From: Planctomycetia bacterium | GTDB taxonomy: Bacteria > Planctomycetota > Planctomycetia > Pirellulales > Thermoguttaceae | Direction of reading: 5' to 3' | Length of the DNA: 58,842 bases | Assembly: GCA_030539035.1 (NCBI GenBank) | Contig: JAUNSU010000009.1 | Coordinates: 1 to 58,842, forward strand | Part shown: positions 36,801 through 46,400 of the stretch, piece after piece | How positions within the stretch are numbered: position 1 is the stretch's first letter | How the letters are laid out: every line of letters starts with the position of its first letter | Translations under genes and position numbers: made by a program | Notes under the pieces: generated by a model | Database searches by the model: none | Told to the model about the DNA's origin: nothing | Seen by the model: the letters and a program-made list of their open reading frames with translations, nothing else

Positions 36801-36892
36801 GGTTCGAAGCAAAGAGACCGTTTTTTTCCGCATAAACGCGTTTTTGGGGAATTCGATCCCGATTTTGAATTTTTTCCCTTAAAAAACAACAT
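33839..36892 (-). CDS. Secreted Pmp-like beta-helix surface protein
   Basis: This encodes about 1017 residues. The basic N-terminus carries FEPLERRDLLS (about 30-40), a LEPRxLL-like motif found on exported planctomycete proteins. Residues about 55-600 form a right-handed beta-helix with at least ten units of GGA(I/V) with FxxN, for example SLADGGAVFF and AYKGGAIYDF, as in chlamydial Pmp passengers. CSLREAVDYAN-type text (ISLREAVDYANN) marks the helix start. After it come a choice-of-anchor-like beta domain (about 610-720) and a PKD-like domain (about 850-930: WQIDWGDGSIENNF, YYSAQGNYSIILRMFD). No autotransporter barrel is present. The ATG at 36892 has AGAGGG about 8 bases upstream. Role in surface adhesion is inferred. 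Confidence 0.82.
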   Translation of the reverse strand: MLFFKGKNSKSGSNSPKTRLCGKKRSLCFEPLERRDLLSLPATGADLEVLESRGFSSNAESGTIFITTLEDKVDANDGLISLREAVDYANNTGTHIEFEAFGTIFLKGKLSINKSLTINAPGKQTITLDGSKSSADSCFIEISAYTSLSEMAVSFQNISFKNCKNTSNGGSVSVGAYCNAIFENCFFLNNTSLADGGAVFFEGRGSFSNTVVQNNSAVNGGAIALGGSSNYQTIIDSSVFKNNSASQKGGTLYCNGQGSYEFSSLSESPLLKIKGSEVSNSSAIEGGAFWFDNAFCSISDTLLTKNQATEKGGGIFIGDYGFLLIELSTLDSNTAETGGALFNSNVLYSNGNTYSRNSAISSSSSELGGSGGAITSCYLLSSRGDQIRENSASDRGAGLMNYFYIDKDRVTIYGQCQLIDVALENNRSVKEGGAVYNYGEIVLSNSIVSGNSGSGGGGFYCLNGSTLNISQSVFTDNIAASTSGTGGGIDNCGTLVISGSSFINNQAGVYSNQTGSGGAVNNNYHGKLTVSNSRFIANTAYKGGAIYDFAAKDSADGMENVEITGSTFQRNCDSSNSGFESENYPLDDTNTQSGNITTQNTFSDSLVLYDAYGNIVSGSINFGAITQSDGSCDYTYKIINQSSNTVQISKTDSFSGTGISWTLEKNTNVLLAPGESIKLTLTISPKTLGPSSIYISLTLADNTVFQINTALAVVESAAIVSASEITLSTESSSGAYTLKLNQAPVSDVKVIITAPEGMISDTTELIFTKDNYNTPQTVSFHWDAGKLADLDEPLEKAFLSHILVYDIDNSTDQKALEGLMIPDKEINLSYTIAVPGSSDPAAIEPKTPEMLIADTYTYGGNNEVLKIVVNVPDADGISNWQIDWGDGSIENNFYLSSRIKTAHYYSAQGNYSIILRMFDKSGKSLENIYYLGNHTVFDPVSPSMVPDSSPSNDNSLAVIESVLENWNEEGSEADSVAESLVPCAIDYQAELYSIFSSDFLTEKNKKSCLFSGEFLDF

Positions 36893-36943
36893 GAAAGCCC
36901 TCTTATTACAGATCCGGTAAGTTGGCGGATTAAAAACGTAAAG

Positions 36944-36978
36944 ACCCTGCCCCACTCTCTTTGACGGACAAAGCAGGG
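36944..36978 (-). terminator. Possible terminator between DUF1570 and surface-protein genes
   Basis: CCCTGC (36945-36950) and GCAGGG (36973-36978) pair, with CTTTG/CAAAG pairing inside. On the minus strand a TTTTT run follows after several bases (36931-36936). It could also act as a leader hairpin of the surface-protein gene. Confidence 0.4.
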
Positions 36979-37035
36979 GTTTCTCTTCCAGATTTTATGC
37001 AAATTTCTTAAAAAAAGAGGAAATAATTCAGAAAT

Positions 37036-38271
37036 TTATCGAAGATTCTGAAAAAAACGATCAAAATTACGATAAAAACCGTTCCAATCGTTTCCAAAGA
37101 ACTTTTCGAAATCGGCAAGCCGTTCTTCGGGGGAGTATACGGTAAATGGTGGTTTTTTATTGAGAAATTCCATATATTTTACCAGCTTTTTCGGAGCCTT
37201 TTCGTTCAGGAAGAAAAAGAGGGCCCAGGAAGCCGCGTAGGAATACTGAACGTCTTTCATGTAATCGATCTCTTTGATCAAATTCTGGATCGGTTCCCTG
37301 ATATGGGCCGCGCGGGAATTGCGAAAGATCTTCAGTCGGTAGAAATTCGGTTTATCCGATACTCCGCGATGGCTCCATCCCCGACTGGAATTGGAGTCGG
37401 GAACTTCAAAATACATGGAAACACCTTCCGAAAGCCAAAGGGAAAACGGGCCGGGCCGAAGGAACATTCCCCGATTAAATGAGATCTGGTGTGTTGCTTC
37501 ATGAACAATGGTCGCAACATTAAAGGCGGCTTGCGGACGGGACAGAATCGCATCCACCTTTTGAAAAGACCGCGAACTTTTTTTCTTTTCAGGGATCTCC
37601 GATTCCACTTCGGAAAGATCGTAAAGAACGGTTCGATTGTTCAGACGGTGATAATAGGCGACGATATTGGAAGCGCCCGGCGCGTCTTTTTGTGCGAAAT
37701 CCAGAAATTCTTTTTTACTCGCGAAAAGGATCACGATCATCGGGACATCCGGACTTTTCAAATTCAGTCCTTTTCGGGCCTGATATCGTTCAAAAGCATC
37801 ATAAAGCGATTCAAAAAGTTTTCCGTTCCATCGGACATATCCATCAGAGGTATTATAGATGAAGATGAAATGATCGGAGGACCATGCGCGAAATCCTTCA
37901 CCGAATTCCCGCAGAAGTTCCGTTTCCATTGCCTTTCGGGATTCCGGGGCAAATGCGAGATTGTCTTCCGAGAATTTCAGGATCTCTTCCGCACGGATCA
38001 CATGGATCTTTCCGAACTTGTCTTCAACGGCGGCGAGTCCGCCTTCCTCGGTTCGATAATCCGCGATCAAGCGTCCGGAGATCACAATTCGATCATCCGA
38101 TTGCTCGGTCGACGGCTTCGGATCCTTATTCAGAACTTCAATATGCACAACCGCCAGCGTTGACCGGATAAAGCAGAGAAAAAACAGAAAACCGATCCCA
38201 AAAAGAAGAACACTTTTTATTCTGCTAATTCTGCGAAATTTCCGGTTTGTGAAAATTTTCATATTACTCAT
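37036..38271 (-). CDS. DUF1570-type putative metallopeptidase, membrane-anchored
   Basis: This protein has about 411 residues. A hydrophobic segment (SVLLFGIGFLFFLCFI, about 16-32) follows a basic start and suggests a signal anchor, so the rest lies outside the cytoplasm. The zinc-peptidase motif HEATH (in TIVHEATHQISFN) is near 256-260, followed by a glutamate in WLSEGVSMYFE, the arrangement of gluzincin-like peptidases. DUF1570 proteins are frequent in planctomycetes. Substrate is unknown. Start choice between ATG at 38271 and 38262 is uncertain. It follows the acyltransferase gene by 58 bases. Confidence 0.8.
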   Translation of the reverse strand: MSNMKIFTNRKFRRISRIKSVLLFGIGFLFFLCFIRSTLAVVHIEVLNKDPKPSTEQSDDRIVISGRLIADYRTEEGGLAAVEDKFGKIHVIRAEEILKFSEDNLAFAPESRKAMETELLREFGEGFRAWSSDHFIFIYNTSDGYVRWNGKLFESLYDAFERYQARKGLNLKSPDVPMIVILFASKKEFLDFAQKDAPGASNIVAYYHRLNNRTVLYDLSEVESEIPEKKKSSRSFQKVDAILSRPQAAFNVATIVHEATHQISFNRGMFLRPGPFSLWLSEGVSMYFEVPDSNSSRGWSHRGVSDKPNFYRLKIFRNSRAAHIREPIQNLIKEIDYMKDVQYSYAASWALFFFLNEKAPKKLVKYMEFLNKKPPFTVYSPEERLADFEKFFGNDWNGFYRNFDRFFQNLR

Positions 38272-38329
38272 AGTACTTTCGACGGCGATTGATTTTTTCT
38301 GCGGTATAAAAAACGGATCTTCCCGATGA

Positions 38330-39244
38330 TCAATGATGATCAAAAGTTTTCCAGCGATTATGAAGCCACCAGTACTGTTCCGGATTTCGGCGAATCGCGG
38401 ATTCCAGAACGGAAGTAAACCATTGCGTGATCTCTTTAATCGTCGTCAATTCTTTCGGCCGATTTTGCGGATCCAGGGAGGCAAGAGCTTCCATATTGAA
38501 CGACATGGGAACACCGTCCCGGCGCGTACAGGCGCAGATCAGAATCGGTGCGTTGTATTCGATGCTCAATAGAGCCATCGCCTTATACGCGGAAGCCTTC
38601 TGCCCGAAAAAATTGATCATGCACCCCTTGGGTCCTGCGGACTGATCCGCAAGAAAGGCCATTGTTCCCCGGTTGCGCAAGACCTCCAGAATCTCATCGT
38701 ATCCTTCATTTTTAGAGATCAAAAACTGGCCGGTCGATTCGCGAAATCCCTGAATAAACCGGTTCAACCAGGGATTATCCAATGTTCGCGCAACCGAAAA
38801 AGCAGGATACCCAAGAAGTCCGAGAAGATATCCCCCCAGTTCGAAATTCCCGAAATGCCCGGTAATAATGATCATTGGCCGATTCGAATGAACTGCGTTG
38901 AGCAGTGTTTCCGAACCGATGATCCGGATATTTTTATACCAGTTCAGTTCATTCAATGTCCGCGGGGCTTTAGCGACTTCCACCGCCATTAAAAAAAGAT
39001 GTTCCCACATCGCGCGGCAAAGAAGCCGATATTCGGATCGGGTGTGCTGAGGGTAAGCGTTCGTTAAATTTTTTTTGAGGATCTTATGCCGGACTCTCAA
39101 AATATCCGAAAAGAGAAAAGCGAGAAACGCGCTTCCCTGCTGACACATCTCCATCGGAATCGCCTGAACAAAGCAGATCGCGAATCGAATGATCATGTAA
39201 ACCGTAAAATCGACGGCTTTCTTCTTCCAGGAACTGTTTTTCAT
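38330..39244 (-). CDS. Lysophospholipid/lipid A acyltransferase (LpxL/HtrB-like)
   Basis: This 304-residue protein matches the LpxL/HtrB family, inner-membrane enzymes that add secondary acyl chains to lipid A. The HxxxxE catalytic motif is GHFGNFE (H130, E135). An N-terminal hydrophobic helix is at about 12-30. LADQSAGPKGCMINFFGQKA and the C-terminal PEQYWWLHNRWK are typical. Together with kdsA at 51214 it argues for a lipid A/Kdo outer membrane. It lies 13 bases after rsgA. The exact acceptor is not known. Confidence 0.88.
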   Translation of the reverse strand: MKNSSWKKKAVDFTVYMIIRFAICFVQAIPMEMCQQGSAFLAFLFSDILRVRHKILKKNLTNAYPQHTRSEYRLLCRAMWEHLFLMAVEVAKAPRTLNELNWYKNIRIIGSETLLNAVHSNRPMIIITGHFGNFELGGYLLGLLGYPAFSVARTLDNPWLNRFIQGFRESTGQFLISKNEGYDEILEVLRNRGTMAFLADQSAGPKGCMINFFGQKASAYKAMALLSIEYNAPILICACTRRDGVPMSFNMEALASLDPQNRPKELTTIKEITQWFTSVLESAIRRNPEQYWWLHNRWKTFDHH

Positions 39245-39257
39245 TTAAAACGATCTC

Positions 39258-40481
39258 CTATTTTACCGCTTCCCCTGCGCGAAAGGCAAGATAGCTCGCG
39301 TATCGACGGGAATCAAGCTGTCCTTGCGCAACCGCTTTTTTCACCGCGCAGCCCTCTTCCGACGCGTGAGTACAATCTGGAAAACGACAATGATTTTCAA
39401 AAGGACGAAGATCCTTAAAAAAGCCGGCGACCTCTTCCGGAATAATATCCCAGAGCATAAATTGCCGAATTCCCGGAGTATCAACGACATATCCGCCGAA
39501 GCTCAATCGGATCAGTTCCGCAGTCGTCGTTGTATGTTTTCCTTTTTCATTTTCCAGGCTCACTTCTCCAACGCGAAGATCCAGAGAAGGATCGGCCGCG
39601 TTCAGAAGGGAGGATTTCCCAACCCCGCTTTGCCCCACAACAACGCTTTCCCGATCGGAAAGAATACGGCGCAAACGATCAATCCCAAAGCCTTCTTTTG
39701 TGCTTAAAAGAAGAACCTTGTATCCCATTTGCGCGTAAACGCCGATGAGCGGCTGCAATGTCGCCGGATTGACAAGATCGATTTTGTTAATGCAAATGAT
39801 CGGTTCAATTCCGGACCGTTCACAGGTGATCAGAAGACGATCGATCAGATTCGGTTTAAGATGCGGCTCCATCGCACTTCCGATAATAAGGGCCTGATCA
39901 ATATTGGAGACGATAATATGCTTTCTTTGACGGCTTGTCCGACTCAAGGTTCCTCGACGGGGTTCGACCCTTTCGATAATTCCCTCATTTCGGCCGGCGA
40001 CTTTCGCATCTCGAAAAAGGACCCGATCTCCGGCAACAACGATTTGGCGCTGCGCGGTGGAGAGTGTCTTCAAGATCCGCCGGATCACGCAAACAAAGAT
40101 CCGTCCGGAATGATCTTCCACATAAGAATACAGACCATGAACTTTCAGAACACGGCCGTTCAGGATCACTCCGGAATCGACCGCATCGGCATTGATCTCG
40201 GGCAGAAATTCAAAATCGCCCCGTATTCCGGTATTGATCTCTGTTTCCTGTCGAGTTGCAACGATCGTTCTTTTTCGGGTAATATCCCCTTTTCCGCTGA
40301 TCCGTTCTCCTCCTTCGAAAAGATCGGAGATCTCGGAGGGATCCGAAGAATCGTCGGACTGCGATTCCGACTCATTCTGATACCGCCGGGTCCAATCGTT
40401 GATCCGGGTCCGGGAATTTCTGTTCTTTTTGAATTCGACCCGAATTTTTTCGGAAGAAGATCTCTTTTTTTTATTCGACAT
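39258..40481 (-). CDS. rsgA: Ribosome small subunit-dependent GTPase RsgA
   Basis: RsgA (about 407 residues from the ATG at 40481) checks late 30S assembly. The order is circularly permuted: an OB domain (VLKVHGLYSYVEDHSGRIFVC), then NKIDLV (G4), then GQSGVGKSSLLNA (G1) and DTPGIR (G3). A zinc site follows: C and H residues in HCRFPDCTHASEEGC. The N-terminal 100 residues are a charged, serine-rich extension not seen in most RsgA. AAGGAA lies 7 bases before the start. It follows accD by 7 bases. Confidence 0.95.
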   Translation of the reverse strand: MSNKKKRSSSEKIRVEFKKNRNSRTRINDWTRRYQNESESQSDDSSDPSEISDLFEGGERISGKGDITRKRTIVATRQETEINTGIRGDFEFLPEINADAVDSGVILNGRVLKVHGLYSYVEDHSGRIFVCVIRRILKTLSTAQRQIVVAGDRVLFRDAKVAGRNEGIIERVEPRRGTLSRTSRQRKHIIVSNIDQALIIGSAMEPHLKPNLIDRLLITCERSGIEPIICINKIDLVNPATLQPLIGVYAQMGYKVLLLSTKEGFGIDRLRRILSDRESVVVGQSGVGKSSLLNAADPSLDLRVGEVSLENEKGKHTTTTAELIRLSFGGYVVDTPGIRQFMLWDIIPEEVAGFFKDLRPFENHCRFPDCTHASEEGCAVKKAVAQGQLDSRRYASYLAFRAGEAVK

Positions 40482-40488
40482 TATTTCC

Positions 40489-41349
40489 TTATTTATTGCA
40501 ATAGTCGATCGCACGGGCCAATTCACTTTGAAGATCCATGCGATGAACGATCCGATCGATAAAACCATGTTCGAGAAGGAATTCACTTGTTTGAAATCCT
40601 TTGGGAAGTTCAAGATGGATCGCCGCTTTGATTGTGCGAGGCCCGGCAAAACCGATCAGGGCCTTTGGTTCGGCGAAAATAAGATCGCCGAGGGAAGCAA
40701 AGCTCGCGGCAACTCCGCCCATGGTGGGATTGGTCAATACGGAAATAAAAAGACCTCCCTTTTGATGAAAACGGGCAAGCGCGGCGGACACTTTGGCCAT
40801 CTGCATCAGGGAAAAAATTCCTTCGTGCATTCGGGCCCCTCCTCCGGATCCGGACACAATAATCAGAGGAAGATCCTGTTCCTGCGCCCTTTCAATGGCC
40901 CGGGTCAACTTCTCGCCAACTACAGATCCCATACTTCCCATGATAAACCGGGAGTCGGTAACGCCAAAAGCAACTTTTCGAGCTCTTACCCGTCCGAGTC
41001 CGGTGATCACAGCGTCTTTCATTCCCGTATGAAGCTGATCGTTTTTGATCCGATCGGAATAGGAGATCCGATCAAAAAACTGGAGAGGATCGCCGGACAC
41101 CATGTCGGTATCCCATTCTTCGAAGGTTCCCTCATCCATGATCTGATCGATCCGTTCACGCGCAGTAATCGACCAATGGTAATCGCATTGCGGACAAGTT
41201 CCTCCCCGTTTCGTGGTTTCCCGACTGAAAATCGTCGCTTGGCAGCCGGGACATCGGATCCAGAGCCCTTCCGGAATTCCTCTCTTTTTGCGAGGTTCCT
41301 CGGAACTGTTTTGTTCCATCTCGTTTTCTTTATCCATTTCTTCCTTCAT
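40489..41349 (-). CDS. accD: Acetyl-CoA carboxylase carboxyltransferase subunit beta
   Basis: AccD (286 residues) is half of the carboxyltransferase that makes malonyl-CoA. The zinc ribbon C33, C36, C52, C55 (CPGC, CPQC) is intact. The crotonase-like domain has [27 protein letters not shown] and [10 protein letters not shown]. Its ATG overlaps the rpe stop codon (ATGA). accA is not adjacent, as in many genomes. Confidence 0.96.
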   Translation of the reverse strand: MKEEMDKENEMEQNSSEEPRKKRGIPEGLWIRCPGCQATIFSRETTKRGGTCPQCDYHWSITARERIDQIMDEGTFEEWDTDMVSGDPLQFFDRISYSDRIKNDQLHTGMKDAVITGLGRVRARKVAFGVTDSRFIMGSMGSVVGEKLTRAIERAQEQDLPLIIVSGSGGGARMHEGIFSLMQMAKVSAALARFHQKGGLFISVLTNPTMGGVAASFASLGDLIFAEPKALIGFAGPRTIKAAIHLELPKGFQTSEFLLEHGFIDRIVHRMDLQSELARAIDYCNK

Positions 41350-42092
41350 GATATTCCAGCGGGAAGTGTATTGAACAGGACATCATCGGAATGCTGATGA
41401 TGAGGTTCCCGCGTCGCAAGTTTTTTGAGATCGGCCATTCGTTGAGTATAATCATCGGCATCGAAAACCCCGGTCCCGGCAACAAAGAGCTGGACACCGG
41501 CTTGAGCACAGGCGGCAATGGTCTTTTCATTCACTCCCCCGTCTATGGAGAGAAGTGTATCAGGCCGAATATGTTTTCGAAGGGTCCGAATTTTATCGAA
41601 GACTTCGGGATTGAGTTTTTGTCCGCCGAATCCGGGCTGGACACTCATCGTTAAGATAATATCGGCATCATCGACCCAGGGAAGCAGTTTTTCCACTGGA
41701 GTCGTCGGATTGGAAACCAGGCCGGGAGCAACACCGAGATCCCGGATCTTCCGGAGCAGATCGCGAGGTTCAGGAACAACCTCCACATGGAACAGGATGG
41801 AATCGGCTCCCGCCTTTTGGAAGGGAACAATGAATTTCTCCGGATTCGTGATCATAAGATGAACGTCCAGCTTCAGATTTGTAATTTTCCGAAGGGATTC
41901 GACGACCGGAACGCCAATACTGATGTTCGGAACAAAATGCCCGTCCATCACATCGATATGAAGGACTTTGGCGCCGGCCGCTTCCAATCGGCGAACTTCC
42001 GACACCAAATTCGCAAAATCGGCCGCTAAAAGCGATGGAAGGATTACCGGTGTCTCCCCGACTAATGATCGAACCCAATCTGCTGATTTCAT
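41346..42092 (-). CDS. rpe: Ribulose-phosphate 3-epimerase
   Basis: Rpe (248 residues from ATG 42092; an in-frame start at 42101 is possible) interconverts ribulose-5-phosphate and xylulose-5-phosphate. The TIM-barrel motifs are [22 protein letters not shown] (metal and catalytic aspartate), [18 protein letters not shown] and LLSIDGGVN. The stop overlaps accD by four bases. It is the first gene of the rpe-accD-rsgA-acyltransferase run. Confidence 0.95.
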   Translation of the reverse strand: MKSADWVRSLVGETPVILPSLLAADFANLVSEVRRLEAAGAKVLHIDVMDGHFVPNISIGVPVVESLRKITNLKLDVHLMITNPEKFIVPFQKAGADSILFHVEVVPEPRDLLRKIRDLGVAPGLVSNPTTPVEKLLPWVDDADIILTMSVQPGFGGQKLNPEVFDKIRTLRKHIRPDTLLSIDGGVNEKTIAACAQAGVQLFVAGTGVFDADDYTQRMADLKKLATREPHHQHSDDVLFNTLPAGIS

Positions 42093-42101
42093 AAAACCCA
42101 A

Positions 42102-42512
42102 CTGATATCGTCTGCTCTAATGATTACTGTTTACGGTTAACTATTGATATTCAATATTTTAATCCATTTACCATTTTGTGATTTCACTGTCCGCTCCGGC
42201 TTTCAAAAAAGGAACGAAGTCTGATTCCCCTTATTTCCGGACTTTTTCGATTCTTTCCTCATACGAGGGGTTTGCCCCAAAAACGCCCGGATTTCCTTTT
42301 CGGATTCCTTCCGCGGAAACAGCCAATCCCCCTTATTTTATTTTATTTTCGAGATAAAGTCAATCCCGGTTATTCTCTTCATGGAAAGAATGCATCTTTT
42401 ACATTTTCTTTTTTTTCGAACTTTACTCTTGATTTATTTTTTTTCGTAATTAAAATAGGCATTATAGTAAATAAAAACAAAATAAAAAACTTACATTTTT
42501 TAAAGGAAAAAA
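42102..42512. other. Divergent intergenic region between rpe and the DUF1080 gene
   Basis: These 411 bases separate rpe (minus) from a DUF1080 gene (plus). The sequence is A/T-rich, with an ATTGA-TAT-TCAAT dyad at 42143-42155 and T/A runs at 42410-42480. A plus-strand open frame from 42272 overlaps the DUF1080 start and looks spurious. I see no clear promoter or RNA gene. Confidence 0.45.
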
Positions 42513-43337
42513 ATGGCTAAAAAAAATCTATTAAAAGTTCTGTTCGTTTTTACGGGTATCCTTTCCATTTTAGGGGGATTTTCGAACGAGGCAAACGCTT
42601 TTCATGGACGGGCTTGGCGATTTTGCTGCGATCCCTGTTCTTTTTCTTATTCCCCTTCCGAAAATATTGTCCCTTCCTGTTCTGTCCCGCAAGAATCTTT
42701 TACCGAACGGCCGGCCCCGCAGGCTTCCATGTATATTCATGGAGAGACGGTTTCCCTTTTTAACGGTAAAGATCTCGCCGGATGGCGCAATGTAAAAGGC
42801 GATAAACCGAATCCGAACTGGACCGTCGAAAACGGTCTGCTCTTTCGAAAGGCCAACGGAGGGGACCTCTATTCGGAAAAGAAATACGAAAATTTCATTC
42901 TCGAATTCGATGTAAAGATCGTAAAGGGAGGAAACAGCGGCGTCAAATATAAATCATGGAATACAAGCGGATTCGGATTGGGATGCGAATTTCAGGTCGA
43001 AGATGTCCCGACCGGAAAAACAGCCGCGCGCTATCGAACAGGCGGACTTTACGATGTCTATGAGCCGCAAACCGATCCGAGTGTTTTTCGCTCCGGCGAG
43101 TTCAATCACGGAAAGATCATTGTGATCGGAAATCATATTGAACATTGGCTGAATGGACAGAAAACCGTTTCCGCAGAAATCGGATCATACGACTGGTTTT
43201 GCCGAATCAAAAAAAGCAAATACGCCGACGTGAAAGAATACGGAATGGTTCGATATGGCCGTCTCCTCCTTCAAGATCACGGGAACGACGTCTGGTATAA
43301 AAATATCACGATCACCGAACTTCAGCCCGTTTATTGA
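42513..43337 (+). CDS. Secreted DUF1080 domain protein
   Basis: This 274-residue protein starts with a signal peptide (LLKVLFVFTGILSILGGFSNEANA, about 5-28). The rest is a DUF1080 (3-keto-disaccharide hydrolase-like) concanavalin-type fold with VSLFNGKDLAGWRNV, GGDLYSEKKYENFILEFDVKI, GGNSGVKY and VWYKNITITEL. DUF1080 is greatly expanded in planctomycetes and is tied to sugar breakdown. Export to the periplasm or surface is likely; the substrate is unknown. Two cysteines near 38-41 are followed by a serine-rich linker. A bidirectional terminator follows. Confidence 0.9.
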   Translation: MAKKNLLKVLFVFTGILSILGGFSNEANAFHGRAWRFCCDPCSFSYSPSENIVPSCSVPQESFTERPAPQASMYIHGETVSLFNGKDLAGWRNVKGDKPNPNWTVENGLLFRKANGGDLYSEKKYENFILEFDVKIVKGGNSGVKYKSWNTSGFGLGCEFQVEDVPTGKTAARYRTGGLYDVYEPQTDPSVFRSGEFNHGKIIVIGNHIEHWLNGQKTVSAEIGSYDWFCRIKKSKYADVKEYGMVRYGRLLLQDHGNDVWYKNITITELQPVY

Positions 43338-43391
43338 TTTTTCCGTATAGTCCTTTTTCCCGCGGACAAAAAATTTTCCATAAAATTCCAT

Positions 43392-43425
43392 AAAAAAACG
43401 GTGAACATGTGTTCACCGTTTTTTT
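43392..43425. terminator. Bidirectional terminator between DUF1080 and nifJ
   Basis: A perfect inverted repeat, seven A, CGGTGAAC, a 4-base loop, GTTCACCG and seven T, fits intrinsic termination on both strands. It lies between two convergent genes. Confidence 0.9.
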
Positions 43426-43452
43426 ATTCAAGCCTTTTCAAAGATCAAAGAC

Positions 43453-46400
43453 TCATTTGACGTCGGACATAGCCTTGTAGAATTCATATCGCTTATTGAT
43501 ATTTTCCTGAGCCTGTTCCTGGAATTTTTCGGCGGCCTGCGGATTGATCCGGTTGAGCAGATTGAATCGGTTCTGCTTGGCTTCGAAATCTTTAAGGGTC
43601 CCTTCGGGGGCCTTGCTGGCGAGGACGAACGGTTTTTCCAGACGCGGATCATAAGACCAAAGCGGCCAATATCCGCAGGCAACGGCTTCTTTCTGAAGGG
43701 CCATTCCGGTTTTCATATCGATTCCCTGCGCGATGCAGTGGGCGTAAGCAATAACGAGGGACGGTCCATGATAAGATTCCGCGGCGACCAGGGTTTTAAT
43801 CGCATGGGTCGGATTGGCTCCGATGGAGATCTGTCCGACGAAGCAAGTCCCGTAATTAACGGCCATCATACCGAGATCTTTCTTTCCGGTTGCTTTTCCG
43901 CCGGCGGCGAACTTGGCAACAGCGCCCATCGGGGTCGACTTGGAAGCCTGTCCTCCGGTATTCGAATAAACTTCGGTATCGAGAACGAGGATATTGACAT
44001 CGCGGCCGGAAGCGACAACGTGATCCAGTCCGCCGTATCCGATATCATAAGCCCAGCCATCACCTCCGAAGATCCAGTTGCTTCGGCGAATCAGATAATC
44101 GGCCGACATCGCAAGGAGCTTACTCTTGTCGCAAGTGCATCCGCAGCCGGCGACCTTGGCCTTGAGTTCTTCAACCCAAACGCGCTGCTGAGCGATTTCC
44201 TGTTCCGTTTCCTGTTTGTTGTTCAGGATATTTTCAACAAGAGCGGCACCGATCTTTTCCTTGTTTTCATTCAGAATTTCTCTTACAAAACCCGCCTGCT
44301 GATCAACGCCAAGGCGCATTCCCATTCCGAACTCGGCATTATCTTCGAAAAGCGAGTTGGACCAGGCAGGACCAAAGCCCTTGGCATTTTTCGTATACGG
44401 TGTGGTCGGAAGGTTTCCGCCGTAAATCGAAGAACATCCGGTCGCGTTGGCAACCATCATTCGATCGCCGAAGAGCTGGGTGACCAGCTTGACATACGGG
44501 GTTTCTCCGCAGCCCGCGCAGGCGCCCGAGAACTCGAAGAGAGGAAGAAGAAGCTGCGAGCCCTTGATCGAATCGACTTTGACCTTGGTCCGGTCGTAAT
44601 CCGGAATCGAAAGGAAGTAATCCCAGTTGGCCCGTTCCTTTTCCAGATGGGCAAGTTTGTCGGCCATATTGATCGCTTTTTGTCCTTCAACCGCCTTGTT
44701 CTTCGCCGGGCAAACGTAAACGCACATTCCGCAGCCGGTGCAATCATCGGGAGCGATTTGAAGAGTCGCTTTCAGGCCCTTGTATTCCGGACCTTTGGCA
44801 TCCGCGGATTCAAATCCGGCGGGCGCTTTTTCGGCCGCGGCCGGATCGTATACTTTCATGCGAATCGCGGCATGCGGGCAAACGAGGGAGCACTGTCCGC
44901 ACTGGATGCAGGTATCTTTGTCCCAAATCGGGATATCGATCGCGATACTTCGTTTCTCGTACTTGGTTGTTCCGGTGGGGAAGGTTCCGTCGGCAGCTTC
45001 CATGAAAGCGCTGACCGGAAGATCGTCTCCGCGGGAAGAAATGATTTCGCCGAGTGTCTTTTCGATGAATTCCGGAGCCGTTCCAACGATTCCGCTGCGG
45101 CGATGGAAATTCGAAGAAGCGGAAGCAGGGACCTGAACTTCTTCCAAAGCGGCGAGAGAAGCGTCAACAGCGGCGTAATTCTTTTGAACAACCGCGTCGC
45201 CCTTTTTGCCGTAAGCCTTCTTGATTCCCTGTTTAATATGATCGATTGCTTCATCTTCGGGCATAAAGCCGGCGAGCTTGAAGAAGCAGGTCTGCATTAC
45301 GGTATTGATTCGACCGCCCATTCCGGCCGCTTTGGCAACCTTAACGGCGTCGACAACATAGAACTTGAGTTTTTTCTCAAGGATCTCTTTCTGAAGTTCG
45401 ACGGGAAGATGATCCCAAACTTCGGCGGCGCTGTAAGGAGAGTTGAGCAGGAAAGTTCCGCCGTCAACGATCGTGGAGAGCATTTCGACTTTTTCAGTGA
45501 AGACGAACTGATGGCAAGCGACGAAATTGGCTTTGTAGATCAAATAAGATCCTTTGATCGGACGGGGCGAAAAGCGAAGGTGGGAAACCGTAATGGATCC
45601 GGCTTTTCGGGAGTCGTAAACGAAGTAGCCTTGGCAGTAATTATTAGTGTATTCCCCGACGATTTTCGCGGTTTCCTTGTTGGCGCCGACAGTTCCATCG
45701 CTTCCGAGTCCGAAGAACACGCAACGGGTAACATCGTTCGGTTCGGTGGAGAAGTGCGGATCATAATCAATGCTGAGATTGGAAACATCGTCCTTGATCC
45801 CGATCGTAAAGCTGTTTTTCGGATTCGCTTTGTCGAGCTCATCGTAAATTCCCTTGACCATCGCGGGAGTGAAGTCCTTGGAAGAAAGACCGTATCGGCC
45901 GCCGACGATTACCGGCATTGCGGCTTTCCATTCCTGATTCATTGCGGCAACGACGTCCATGTAAAGAGGTTCGCCAAGCGCTCCCGGCTCTTTTGTCCGA
46001 TCAAGGACTGCGATCTTTTTCACCGATTTCGGAAGAGCGGCGACAAACGATTTCGCGCAGAACGGACGATACAAACGGACATTGACCATACCGACTTTTT
46101 TATCGGATCCGACGGCGTCGAGATATTCTTCGACAATTCCGCTTCCGCTGGCCATAATTACGATGACCTTTTCGGCATTCGGATCGCCGTAGTAATCGAA
46201 CAGGTGATAATTTCGTCCGGTCAATTTTCCGAACTTGTCCATTTCTTCCTGAACGATGGCGGGAACAGCATTATAGAGATCATTACAAGCTTCGCGAGCC
46301 TGGAAGAAGACGTCCGGGTTCTGGGCCGTTCCGCGGATCACCGGCTTCATCGGATTCAAAGCGCGTTCGCGGAAAGTATTGATCGCATCCATATCGAGCA

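Noticed and set aside
42272-42520. Open frame of 82 codons before the DUF1080 gene
   Set aside because: It overlaps the DUF1080 start, lies in A/T-rich DNA and gives a phenylalanine-rich peptide without a ribosome site.
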